NCBI GenBank assembly: GCA_003646525.1 | Contig: QMKU01000032.1 | Coordinates: 1 to 9,416 of the forward strand | Origin: Campylobacterota bacterium | GTDB taxonomy: Bacteria > Campylobacterota > Campylobacteria > Campylobacterales > Sulfurovaceae | Length of the DNA stretch: 9,416 nt | Direction of reading: 5' to 3' | In this document: piece by piece, positions 1-6,863 of the stretch | Layout: every line of letters starts with the position of its first letter | How positions within the stretch are numbered: the stretch's first letter is position 1 | Position numbers and translations under genes: made by a program | Notes under the pieces: generated by a model | The model's input: only the letters and a program-made list of their open reading frames with translations | Told to the model about the DNA's origin: nothing | Databases searched by the model: none

Positions 1-633
1 AGGTGTAAGATAGGGTGCATCTGTCTCTATTAAGAGTTTATCGATAGGTATTTTTGGATATACATTGACCAATTTTTTGGCATTTTTAAAAGTTAACACA
101 CCACCAATTCCGTAATAGAAGTTCTTTTCTGCAAGCTTCAAAAGCTCCTCGTTGGCATTGTAGCAGTGCAAAACACCGCCTTTTTCACCAGCATACTTCT
201 CTAATAACTCCAAAGAATCCTGACTTGCTTCTCGGATATGAACTATCAATGGCTTATTCAACTCTTTTGCCCATAGTATCTGATCGATAAATATCTCTTT
301 TTGTAGTGCCTTTTCAGCATCAATTGCATCGACACCCTCAGGCAAACGATAATAATCAAGTCCACACTCCCCAATCGCTATACATTTTTGATGCTTAACA
401 AAAGGCAGTAATGCTATTCGGTCATAGTGTTTGGCATCATAAGGATGTACCCCTACAGCAAAATAGACATTGTCATACTTTTCAGACAACTCTATAGCCC
501 TAGGAAGTGTATCAGGATCAGCTCCTGGTATAATAAATTTTTCTACCCCGTGGGAGAGTGCACGATCCAGAACAGATTCAATATCTTCTTGGTATCTAGA
601 ATCATCCAAATGACAATGTGTATCAACAATCAT
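1..633 (-). CDS. tatD: TatD family metal-dependent hydrolase/DNase, C-terminus cut off by window edge
   Basis: 211 residues are visible, from the ATG at 633 to the window edge; family members run to about 255-265, so roughly the last 45-50 are missing. The start reads MIVDTHCHLDD and gives the diagnostic HxH metal pair (H6, H8). The other expected ligands follow in order: E89 in the GECGLDYY block, H132 in PLIVHIREA, H156 in VLHCYNA, and D205 in IETDAPYLTP. This is the TIM-barrel amidohydrolase fold of TatD/YcfH. Family members are cytoplasmic Mg2+-dependent 3'-5' exonucleases linked to DNA repair and DNA fragmentation; the exact physiological role here is inferred. An AGAGG ribosome site (643-647) lies 9 bases before the ATG. 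The gene diverges from the Hpt-domain gene. tatD also lies near recN/nadK in Campylobacter, as I recall. Confidence 0.95.
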   Translation of the reverse strand, partial: MIVDTHCHLDDSRYQEDIESVLDRALSHGVEKFIIPGADPDTLPRAIELSEKYDNVYFAVGVHPYDAKHYDRIALLPFVKHQKCIAIGECGLDYYRLPEGVDAIDAEKALQKEIFIDQILWAKELNKPLIVHIREASQDSLELLEKYAGEKGGVLHCYNANEELLKLAEKNFYYGIGGVLTFKNAKKLVNVYPKIPIDKLLIETDAPYLTP

Positions 634-655
634 AAGATTAAACCTCTTTTTTGAA

Positions 656-664
656 ATTATATCA
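656..664 (-). promoter_or_regulatory. Candidate extended -10 promoter of tatD
   Basis: Read on the minus strand this is TGATATAAT, a perfect TGn-TATAAT extended -10 box. It sits about 23 bases from the tatD start codon, so the predicted transcript would have a very short leader that begins almost at the ribosome site. No convincing -35 is seen, which is usual for Campylobacterota. Sequence match only. Confidence 0.45.
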
Positions 665-717
665 AAAGTAACCATACTTGGCAATTTATACTGTTAAACT
701 AATTTTAGTGAGACTTT

Positions 718-746
718 TTGAAGTTTTTTAAAGTAAAATATATTAT
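718..746 (+). promoter_or_regulatory. Candidate sigma-70 promoter of the Hpt-domain gene
   Basis: TTGAAG (718-723) and TATTAT (741-746) are separated by exactly 17 bases inside a T-rich tract, as expected for vegetative promoters in this phylum. The predicted start near 753 leaves a leader of about 26 bases. An AAGGA ribosome site at 768-772 follows, 6 bases before the ATG at 779. Confidence 0.5.
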
Positions 747-778
747 GATTTGAATAATAAATATTTGAAGGATACCTT

Positions 779-1603
779 ATGACCATGGAAATAATATTAC
801 CAATACTGGCGTTTTCTGCTATACTTATCATCTTGATACTATTCAGAAAAAAACTTCTCTCTCTTTTCAAAAGTGAACCTAAGCTTGAAAGAAGAAAAAG
901 AGACGATGAAGAGATTCAAAAAGCTCCCCAAAAACAGAGACCATCAAAAGCAAAAGAAGTACAGAGAGAAAGAGAGAAAGAAGAGGTTCAGCCGAAAGCC
1001 ACTACTCTGAAAAAAGATGCAAAACAGCAACAAGAAGAATCTAAAAGAGCACAAATTGAAAAATTTAAGGCAAGGAGAGCTGCAAAGGAAAAAGCTCTAA
1101 AACAGCGAGAAGAAGGCAATAAAGCAGAAGTATCCGAAAGAGCAGAAGAAGCCAAACGAGCAGAAGCAACAAAAAGAGTCAAAGAAGAAGAGATAGCTAC
1201 CGCAAGAAAAAGAGCCACAGCACTAGAAGAAAAAGCCAAGAAGAGAGTAGTACCAACAAAAGAGTTGCCAAAAGGTGTCTATCCAAACTTCGACAACAGC
1301 AGACTATTGGATATGGGACTTTCACAAGCAGATGCAGATATATTCGTTCAGGATCTTGTCGTACAGATAGATGATCATATCCCTCAGATAGAAGCAGCAG
1401 TGAAAAGCAAAGATTATGAAGAGGTCGAACACTTGACTCACTCAATAAAAGGTTCAGCTACCAATCTGGGTACTGGTGGTATAGCAGATGCACTCGTAGA
1501 ATACAACACTTACTGTAAAACAGGCAAGGATGATGATATTCTCTTGGCATATCTGGAGATATTAAAAACCTATCAAGTAAAATTAAAAGAGCAATTCTCT
1601 TAA
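779..1603 (+). CDS. Membrane-anchored coiled-coil protein with C-terminal histidine phosphotransfer (Hpt) domain
   Basis: 274 residues in three parts. Residues 4-22 are one hydrophobic transmembrane segment followed by positive charges (RKK), so the bulk should face the cytoplasm. Residues 33-157 are a very charged, Lys/Glu/Ala/Arg-rich stretch with short imperfect repeats of the KRAEEAKRAEATKR kind, probably a long helix or coiled coil. Residues 170-274 resemble a four-helix Hpt domain: H221 in HSIKGSATNLG matches the HxxKGsaxxlG site where the His accepts phosphate from a response-regulator Asp. Seen: the motif and layout. Known: Hpt domains relay phosphate in multistep phosphorelays. Inferred: a tethered phosphotransfer module; the partner kinase and regulator are not in the window. 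It lacks kinase, receiver or output domains. A second ATG at codon 3 is an alternative start. It occupies the place held by cbrR in Campylobacter, but in the opposite orientation. Confidence 0.88.
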   Translation: MTMEIILPILAFSAILIILILFRKKLLSLFKSEPKLERRKRDDEEIQKAPQKQRPSKAKEVQREREKEEVQPKATTLKKDAKQQQEESKRAQIEKFKARRAAKEKALKQREEGNKAEVSERAEEAKRAEATKRVKEEEIATARKRATALEEKAKKRVVPTKELPKGVYPNFDNSRLLDMGLSQADADIFVQDLVVQIDDHIPQIEAAVKSKDYEEVEHLTHSIKGSATNLGTGGIADALVEYNTYCKTGKDDDILLAYLEILKTYQVKLKEQFS

Positions 1604-1607
1604 AAAT

Positions 1608-3143
1608 TTATACTTTGGCTCTGAGCATTTTGGCAAAAGCGATCGCTTCTTTGTTGGATTTTTCTCCACCAATGATGCGTGAAATTTCCACTATTCGCTC
1701 CTCTTCATTCAAGACTTTGACATAACTGTTACCCGACACCTTGCCTACCAAAATATGCTGATCTGCCAATGCAGAGAGATGAGCTTGGTGGGAAATTGCA
1801 AAAATTTGATAGACAGAAGAGAGTTTGGAAATCATTGATGCAATTGCAATCGATTCATCGCCACTGACATTGGCATCGATCTCATCTAGTATAATGACAC
1901 CACCCTCTTCTCTCTTCTCCTCCATCGCAATGACCAAAAGCGCAAGCCGTAGACGGTTGAACTCACCGCCACTTAGAGTAGAGGTCACAGAGTGACCCAT
2001 CAATATATCAACATGATCGATACCTAAGGGAAGCAGATTGACTCCCTCAAATATAAACTTCACTCTAGGAAGTTTCAAATCTTTCAAGTAAACTGCTAAT
2101 CTCTCTTCTATCTTTTTTGCTTCTTTTTGTCTTGACCGTGAAATGCGTTGAGCCAAGATCATCAATTCATTATACTCAAGAGAGAGGAAAGACTCTAGCG
2201 TACTTTTGTCTTGCTCTATCATCTGATAGGCAGTGAGTTCTTTTTCTTTAAGCACAAGATAGTCCAGCGTCTCACCAATGGAACCATAACGATTTTTGAG
2301 TCCAGATATTTTCTCAAGTCTATCCAAGATCTCTTCAACATTGATATCTGCCAACTCTTCAGTAAGAGATTGGGTCTCTTCAAAATCTATCCGCAACTGA
2401 CTCATTGTATCTGCAAAATAAGTCTCATCTTTGCCAAGAAGTCGAAAAACTTCAAGAATAGATGACTCTGATTCGAAAATCATATTGGACTGAAGCAGTG
2501 CATCATTGATTTTGTCTATTTTGGAGAGTTGTTGCTTGATCCGTATCAGCTCTTCATCTTCACCATTTTTAGGATCAATCTCTTTGATTTTCTCAATTTC
2601 ATAAGTTGTAAATTCGATCAATTCTGAAAGTTTTTTTTCATCTTCTTTGATTTTGAACAATTCACTCAATTTTATATTATAATGCTTATACCGCTGCTGA
2701 TACTCTTTGATCAATTTTTTATAGCTCTTATTGCGTGATTTCAAGGAGTCATCCAAGAGATCCAAAAGCACCGCACTCTCGAAACCTCCCTTGTCTCTGA
2801 CACTCAAGTATTTGATACTAGATACAAAAAGTGCTTGTAGTGCTTTTTTGGAAATATTTTGTCCATTGAGATAAAAACGAATACGATCCTTTTTGAGACT
2901 TCTAATAGTCAATTCATCATCAAGCTCATACGCTTCAGAATTAATCTTCTCTGGCTTATCAAGCGTCACTTCGCAGATCTTTGCTTCACCACCTCCATGA
3001 CCAAAACTTGATAGTACACTCTGCATCAGCACAGATTTTCCAGCACCACTCGGACCCGTCAAGACAACCAAACCAGAGTCAAACTCCAACTCAGATTCAG
3101 CAAATGTCAAAAGTTCTTTTAGATAAAGACGCTGGATACTCAA
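1608..3143 (-). CDS. recN: DNA repair protein RecN (SMC-like ATPase)
   Basis: 511 residues, somewhat shorter than the roughly 550 of E. coli RecN. The N-terminal head carries Walker A GPSGAGKS (30-37). Residues about 135-345 are a charged, helical, coiled-coil-rich middle. The C-terminal head carries the ABC signature LSGGEFNR (390-397), Walker B VIILDEID (416-423) with the following VSG, and the H-loop SHQAHL (451-456). RecN acts early at double-strand breaks, holding DNA ends or sister chromosomes together for recombination. The start is TTG at 3143: an in-frame TGA lies three codons upstream, so no earlier start exists, and the next residues SIQRLYLKELLTF match a RecN N-terminus. A GGGGTG ribosome site lies just before it. 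The TTG overlaps the nadK stop as TTGA, so translation is probably coupled. Its 3' end lies 4 bases from the end of the convergent Hpt gene. Confidence 0.95.
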   Translation of the reverse strand: MSIQRLYLKELLTFAESELEFDSGLVVLTGPSGAGKSVLMQSVLSSFGHGGGEAKICEVTLDKPEKINSEAYELDDELTIRSLKKDRIRFYLNGQNISKKALQALFVSSIKYLSVRDKGGFESAVLLDLLDDSLKSRNKSYKKLIKEYQQRYKHYNIKLSELFKIKEDEKKLSELIEFTTYEIEKIKEIDPKNGEDEELIRIKQQLSKIDKINDALLQSNMIFESESSILEVFRLLGKDETYFADTMSQLRIDFEETQSLTEELADINVEEILDRLEKISGLKNRYGSIGETLDYLVLKEKELTAYQMIEQDKSTLESFLSLEYNELMILAQRISRSRQKEAKKIEERLAVYLKDLKLPRVKFIFEGVNLLPLGIDHVDILMGHSVTSTLSGGEFNRLRLALLVIAMEEKREEGGVIILDEIDANVSGDESIAIASMISKLSSVYQIFAISHQAHLSALADQHILVGKVSGNSYVKVLNEEERIVEISRIIGGEKSNKEAIAFAKMLRAKV

Positions 3144-4009
3144 TTGTGTTCACCCCAAGAGAGTTTTTCACGCAGTATTGAAAAATAATTTTGTTTACTT
3201 CTACTTAAAAGCTTGGCACCAATTTTTGCACCTTTGATCACCAGCTGATCATCAATTTGCATCTCATAGTCATCCTGCCCATCGATCATAGCGATCACTC
3301 TAGCATCTGGCGAATGAAGTTCGATCGTAAAATCAGCAGGCACGACTAGAGGGCGTTGTGTCAAGGAGTGTGCACAGATCGGTGTCATGATAAATGCTTT
3401 AGTCAGAGGATAGATAATCGGACCCCCAGCTGCCATAGAGTAGGCGGTTGAGCCAGTCGGCGTAGAGATGATCAATCCATCTCCACTATAAGTATTGAAC
3501 CATTCACCATCAATAGAAGCATCTATTTTTGCCATCTTGGAAATGGTTGGACGAGTGATCACCACATCATTGAAAGCATAAAAATTTTTGCACCCGTCTC
3601 TCGTGCGGATATAGCCTTCGATCATCATGCGGTCATTGATATGATAGTCACCTGATAGTATCGCATCCAAAAACTCCTCTACTTCATCGATCTTGACATC
3701 TGCTAAAAATCCTAAATTTCCAGCATTGATACCAAAGACAGGCTTATCATATCCATAGCTTTTCCGTACCAGAGAGAGGAGTGTTCCATCACCGCCCAAT
3801 GAGACTAAAAAATCAGATTCTAGGCATAATGCATCAAATACCAATCCATCCTCCCCTATCATCTCGGCCGATCTCTCAGATAGCAATACCTTGATACCTT
3901 TGGCTTCAAATTGCAACTTGATCGACATATACAACTCTTTGATCCCTGGTGTAGTAGGTCTAAGTACAAAACCAGCTGTATTAATATTTTTCAGCTTCTG
4001 CAGTGACAT
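3140..4009 (-). CDS. nadK: NAD kinase
   Basis: 289 residues, normal length for bacterial NAD kinase (ATP or polyphosphate + NAD+ to NADP+), the only route to NADP(H). The family's GGDGT motif is at 72-76 (LGGDGTLLSLVR), followed by FGINAGNLGFL (92-102), the FNDVVI element (146-151) that contacts the nicotinamide ribose, and the glycine-rich STPTGSTAYSMAAGGP block (182-197). The ATG at 4009 has a GAGG ribosome site (4016-4019) 6 bases upstream. The next in-frame Met is residue 28, which would remove the first strand of the fold, so this start is preferred. It is first in a two-gene operon with recN, ending 4 bases inside it. The pairing of nadK with recN is shared with Campylobacter and many other bacteria. 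It diverges from aspS. Confidence 0.97.
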   Translation of the reverse strand: MSLQKLKNINTAGFVLRPTTPGIKELYMSIKLQFEAKGIKVLLSERSAEMIGEDGLVFDALCLESDFLVSLGGDGTLLSLVRKSYGYDKPVFGINAGNLGFLADVKIDEVEEFLDAILSGDYHINDRMMIEGYIRTRDGCKNFYAFNDVVITRPTISKMAKIDASIDGEWFNTYSGDGLIISTPTGSTAYSMAAGGPIIYPLTKAFIMTPICAHSLTQRPLVVPADFTIELHSPDARVIAMIDGQDDYEMQIDDQLVIKGAKIGAKLLSRSKQNYFSILREKLSWGEHN

Positions 4010-4051
4010 GGATTACCTCGTTTTCTAGTGAAAATATATTCGCACAGATAG

Positions 4052-4060
4052 ATTATCACA
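4052..4060 (-). promoter_or_regulatory. Candidate promoter of nadK-recN
   Basis: On the minus strand the bases read TGTGATAAT, a GATAAT -10-like hexamer (4052-4057) preceded by the TG of an extended -10, about 43 bases from the nadK ATG. The region between nadK and aspS is AT-rich, and other weak -10-like words occur (for example near 4035), so this is only the best of several candidates. Confidence 0.3.
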
Positions 4061-4150
4061 ATATCGCTTTGATATCTTTTTTTGATGGCATATTGACATA
4101 TCAACATATTTACAAGCTCCCCCTATTCTGAATTTTCATCATAACTTGGG

Positions 4151-4156
4151 TATAAT
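4151..4156 (+). promoter_or_regulatory. Candidate -10 box of aspS
   Basis: A consensus TATAAT follows a T-rich stretch (4130-4147) with no clear -35, the usual form in Campylobacterota. The predicted start near 4163 gives a leader of about 23 bases that holds the GAGGAAGAGG ribosome-binding tract just ahead of the GTG start at 4186. Confidence 0.6.
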
Positions 4157-4185
4157 CGCGTCAAATTTATCGTTGAGGAAGAGGC

Positions 4186-5952
4186 GTGAGAACACACTAT
4201 TGTGCAGAAATAACAGAAGAACATATTGGACAGGAGATCACTGTCAGTGGCTGGGTTGCCAGCAGAAGAGACCATGGTGGGGTGATTTTTATCGACCTCA
4301 GAGACAAAGATCAGGTACTGCAGCTAGTCTGTGACCCAGCAGACAATGTAGAGGCACACAAGCAGGCAGAGGAGATCAGAGATCAGTTTGTTCTGATCGC
4401 GACAGGCAAGGTTAGAGCGAGAGGTGAAGGACTTGAAAATCCCAACCTCAAGACAGGTAAGGTTGAAATTGTCGTGGACAAGATAGTGATCGAAAACCGT
4501 TCACTTCCGATGCCTTTTGATCTAGGTGACGACAAAGTAAATGAAGAGATCAAGCTCAGATATCGCTATCTGGAATTGCGTACCCAAAAATCGTACGATA
4601 TCTTCAAACTACGATCCAAGGTGACGATGGTAGCACGAAATGCACTCGATGAGATGGGCTTCCTCGAAGTTGAGACACCTATCATTACCAAGTCTACACC
4701 TGAAGGTGCGAGGGATTATCTCGTACCGAGTCGTGTCCATGGGGGAGAGTTTTATGCTTTACCTCAATCACCACAGCTTTTCAAGCAACTTTTGATGGTT
4801 GCTGGCTTTGATCGTTATTTCCAGATCGCCAAGTGTTTCAGAGATGAAGATCTGCGTGCAGATAGACAACCTGAATTTACGCAGATTGATGTTGAGATGA
4901 GTTTTTGTGATCAGGAAGATGTCATTGCTGTCGCTGAAAAACTTATTTATGAGATTTTTACAAAAAATGGTCACAATATCCCAAATAAGTTTAACCGTAT
5001 CACGCACAGTGAAGCGATGGAAAAGTATGGTTCAGACAAGCCTGATATGCGTTATGATTTGGCGATGGTTGATGTGATCGATATCTTCGAACGATGTGAC
5101 AACGAGATCTTTTCAAATGTTGCTAAGTCGCCCAAGAGAAATCGCATCAAAGCACTCAAAGTTCCACAAGGAGACAAGATCTTCTCAAAGCGACAGATGA
5201 AAGGCTTCGAAGCGTATGTACGCAAGTTTGGCGCACAAGGACTAGGCTACTTTCAGATGAAAGAAGAGGGTCTGAAAGGACCATTGACTAAGTTCTTTAC
5301 AGATGAAGATATTCAGGCGATCATCGATAGATGTGAGCTTGAGGTGGGTGACGCAGTCTTCTTTGGTGCTGGCGACAAAAAGGTCGTGCTAGACTATATG
5401 GGTCGTTTCCGTATCTACTTGGCAGAGATTATGGAGATCATCCCAAAAGATTCTTTTGAATTTCTCTGGGTGGTTGATTTTCCTATGTTTGAAGTGGCAG
5501 AAGGCAAAGTCAAAGCACTGCATCACCCCTTTACTATGCCAAAGCTATCTGATAAGGGTTCACTCGATTTTGATGATATCGAAGAGGTCGAATCTATCGC
5601 GTACGATATCGTTCTCAACGGCACAGAACTAGGTGGAGGATCGATCCGTATCCACAAAGAATCCATCCAAGCAGAGATATTCAAACTCCTCGGTATTGAT
5701 GAAGAAGAGGCAGAGGAGAAGTTTGGATTTTTACTCGATGCACTCAAGTTTGGTGCACCTCCACATGGCGGATTTGCTATGGGACTTGACAGGATGATCA
5801 TGCTGATGGCAGGCACAAGTAGTATTCGTGATGTGATTGCATTCCCCAAGACACAAAAAGCACAGTGTCTTTTGACCAAAGCACCTAGTCCAGTGGACAA
5901 TGAGCAACTCAAAGATCTGAGCCTTAGAATTCGACAAGCACCAGCAACTTAG
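4186..5952 (+). CDS. aspS: Aspartyl-tRNA synthetase, probably non-discriminating (Asp/Asn)
   Basis: 588 residues, the full bacterial-type length. Residues 1-105 form the OB-fold anticodon domain ([20 protein letters not shown] at 21-40). The class II catalytic core follows: motif 1 around 145-166, QSPQLFKQ (194-201), motif 2 [18 protein letters not shown] (218-235), the bacterial GAD insertion about 290-410, GGGSIRIH (483-490), and motif 3 with GLDR (533-536). The start is GTG at 4186, supported by GAGGAA (4175-4180) and by homology of RTHYCAEI onwards; no upstream ATG fits. In the anticodon domain, [10 protein letters not shown] carries L83 and L88, aligning with the two leucines (81 and 86) that I recall as marking the non-discriminating AspRS of Helicobacter pylori, where E. 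coli has Asn and Met. That would mean it also makes Asp-tRNA(Asn), later amidated by GatCAB. The specificity is inferred. adk lies downstream in the same direction. Confidence 0.97.
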   Translation: MRTHYCAEITEEHIGQEITVSGWVASRRDHGGVIFIDLRDKDQVLQLVCDPADNVEAHKQAEEIRDQFVLIATGKVRARGEGLENPNLKTGKVEIVVDKIVIENRSLPMPFDLGDDKVNEEIKLRYRYLELRTQKSYDIFKLRSKVTMVARNALDEMGFLEVETPIITKSTPEGARDYLVPSRVHGGEFYALPQSPQLFKQLLMVAGFDRYFQIAKCFRDEDLRADRQPEFTQIDVEMSFCDQEDVIAVAEKLIYEIFTKNGHNIPNKFNRITHSEAMEKYGSDKPDMRYDLAMVDVIDIFERCDNEIFSNVAKSPKRNRIKALKVPQGDKIFSKRQMKGFEAYVRKFGAQGLGYFQMKEEGLKGPLTKFFTDEDIQAIIDRCELEVGDAVFFGAGDKKVVLDYMGRFRIYLAEIMEIIPKDSFEFLWVVDFPMFEVAEGKVKALHHPFTMPKLSDKGSLDFDDIEEVESIAYDIVLNGTELGGGSIRIHKESIQAEIFKLLGIDEEEAEEKFGFLLDALKFGAPPHGGFAMGLDRMIMLMAGTSSIRDVIAFPKTQKAQCLLTKAPSPVDNEQLKDLSLRIRQAPAT

Positions 5953-5969
5953 GAATAGAACTAAAATAA

Positions 5970-6109
5970 GGCATTCTTCATATCTAATAAAAGGTAGTTT
6001 ACAATGTTGTAGGTGCGACCATGTCGCACAAGTGATGATTTGCTCGTGTGACACGGTCACACCTACAAAATCAATAAGTTTAAAGTGTAAACTACTTATG
6101 AAGGATGCC
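5970..6109. repeat. 140-bp nested inverted repeat (MITE/REP-like element) between aspS and adk
   Basis: Three pairs of arms are nested. Outer: GGCATTCTTCATA (5970-5982) against TATGAAGGATGCC (6097-6109), 12 of 13 matching. Middle: GTAGTTTACA (5994-6003) against TGTAAACTAC (6086-6095), perfect. Inner: a 22-base arm starting TGTAGGTGCGACC (6008-6029) against one ending GGTCACACCTACA (6046-6067), differing at three or four positions. Each inner arm is also a palindrome: GTGCGAC-cat-GTCGCAC (6013-6029) and GTGTGAC-acg-GTCACAC (6046-6062). It could fold as one long hairpin or as a cruciform with two side hairpins. It begins 17 bases after the aspS stop and has no coding capacity. Likely a dispersed non-autonomous element; in RNA it may attenuate or stabilise the aspS 3' end. 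It lacks a clear terminator U-run. Confidence 0.8.
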
Positions 6110-6134
6110 CAAATACTAACCACAAAAAAAGGAT

Positions 6135-6140
6135 TATAAA
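6135..6140 (+). promoter_or_regulatory. Possible -10 box for adk
   Basis: TATAAA just downstream of the repeat could start a transcript near 6147, with a leader of about 31 bases to adk. The same stretch (AAAGGATTATAAA then ATG) can equally be read as the ribosome site of the short ORF at 6141, so the two readings compete. Without this promoter adk must be read through the long hairpin from aspS. Confidence 0.3.
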
Positions 6141-6185
6141 ATGACAAGAACCAACATTCAATACAGGGAGGCACTAAATGCCTAA
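6141..6185 (+). CDS. Possible 14-codon leader ORF overlapping the adk start
   Basis: ATG at 6141 opens a 14-residue frame, MTRTNIQYREALNA, ending with TAA at 6183-6185. AAAGGA lies at a good distance before it. The adk ATG (6178-6180) lies inside its last codons in the +1 frame, and the adk ribosome site GGGAGG (6166-6171) is inside the ORF, an arrangement typical of translational coupling. The peptide also resembles the N-terminus of pyruvate dehydrogenase E1 beta subunits (a YREAL stretch right after the start), so it may be a remnant of a lost gene. No function is claimed; 14 codons can arise by chance. Confidence 0.3.
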   Translation: MTRTNIQYREALNA

Positions 6186-6780
6186 TCATAAAAAACTTTT
6201 TCTCATTATCGGGGCTCCAGGCTCAGGTAAAACAACTGATGCCAATCTCATCGCCGAAAAACATGCCCAGAATATCATACACTACTCTACAGGAGATATG
6301 CTCCGTGAAGAGGTAGGAAGTGGAAGCGAACTCGGACAGACGATCGAAAGCTATATCTCCAAAGGGACACTTGTCCCTCTCGATATCATCATCGATACGA
6401 TCATCTCCGCGATCAAGCATTCACCTAAAAATATTGTACTTATCGATGGATACCCTAGAAGTGTCGAGCAGATGAAAGCACTCGATAAAATTCTTCAGAC
6501 AGAAGATGAGATCAATCTCGTATCTGTCATAGAAGTACGAGTCAGTGAAAAGGTTGCCAAAGAGCGTATTCTTGGTCGTGCTGCTGAAGCAGAAGTCGTC
6601 AGAAGTGATGATAGTATAGAGGTATTTTATGATCGTATGAAAATTTATACGGATCCTTTGGCAGAGATTCAAAAGTTTTATACGGATAATGAATTATTAC
6701 AGGTTATTGACGGAGAGCGAACGCTTGAAGTGATTGTCGATGATATGGATACTTTTGTTCAGAGTAAAATTTCTGAGTAG
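6178..6780 (+). CDS. adk: Adenylate kinase (short-LID form)
   Basis: 200 residues. Catalyses ATP + AMP to 2 ADP in the cytoplasm and keeps adenine nucleotides balanced. The P-loop GAPGSGKTT is at 12-20, the AMP-binding region follows from STGDMLREEV (37-46) through about 75, DGYPRS (90-95) carries the conserved Arg, and the LID segment around R133 (RILGRAAEAEVV) is short, lacking the long zinc-type LID of about 30 residues. This matches the roughly 190-residue Campylobacterota enzymes. UMP-CMP kinase is a less likely alternative given the neighbourhood. GGGAGG (6166-6171) lies 6 bases before the ATG. Its place after aspS matches Campylobacter, where inorganic pyrophosphatase (ppa) comes next; here a repeat and an opposite-strand lipoprotein follow instead. 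Isoleucine codons are mostly ATC/ATT (about 3 of 24 are ATA). Confidence 0.95.
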   Translation: MPNHKKLFLIIGAPGSGKTTDANLIAEKHAQNIIHYSTGDMLREEVGSGSELGQTIESYISKGTLVPLDIIIDTIISAIKHSPKNIVLIDGYPRSVEQMKALDKILQTEDEINLVSVIEVRVSEKVAKERILGRAAEAEVVRSDDSIEVFYDRMKIYTDPLAEIQKFYTDNELLQVIDGERTLEVIVDDMDTFVQSKISE

Positions 6781-6809
6781 CTGATACGGATTCCCAAGAA
6801 TAAATACTA

Positions 6810-6856
6810 GGAGTAGGGACTTTAGTCCTGTTTGATGAGACTGAAGTCCCTACTCC
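6810..6856. repeat. Palindromic repeat, family B copy 1 (between adk and lipoprotein gene)
   Basis: GGAGTAGGGACTTTAGTC (6810-6827) pairs with GACTGAAGTCCCTACTCC (6839-6856): 17 of 18 positions complement and the remaining one would be a U-G wobble in plus-strand RNA, around an 11-base loop. The same sequence recurs at 7869-7915. It sits between the convergent 3' ends of adk and the lipoprotein gene, so it may serve both as a transcription stop, though neither side has a strong U-run. Confidence 0.85.
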
Positions 6857-6863
6857 AAAATAC

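Noticed and set aside
880..1250. Purine-rich tract as a possible triplex or structural DNA element
   Set aside because: The purine bias is fully explained by Lys, Glu and Arg codons (AAA, GAA, AGA) of the coiled-coil region.
988..1445. Two long minus-strand frames opposite the Hpt gene
   Set aside because: They arise from the purine-rich coding strand of the Lys/Glu/Ala coiled coil, which leaves few stop codons on the other strand. The Ser/Ala/Leu-rich products carry no motif.
4090..4107. TTGA-CATA-TCAA near-palindrome between nadK and aspS, considered as an operator
   Set aside because: The arms are only 4 bases and do not extend cleanly. Such words are expected by chance in AT-rich DNA, and no -10 lies at the right distance to make its TTGACA a -35.
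5731..6189. 152-codon minus-strand frame over the aspS 3' end and the nested repeat
   Set aside because: Antisense to conserved aspS motif 3 and running through non-coding palindromes, with low-complexity composition and no recognisable domain.
6810..6856. Simple intrinsic terminator of adk
   Set aside because: A stem is present but no U-run follows on the plus strand, and the sequence recurs at 7869-7915, so it was called a dispersed repeat that may act as a terminator only secondarily.
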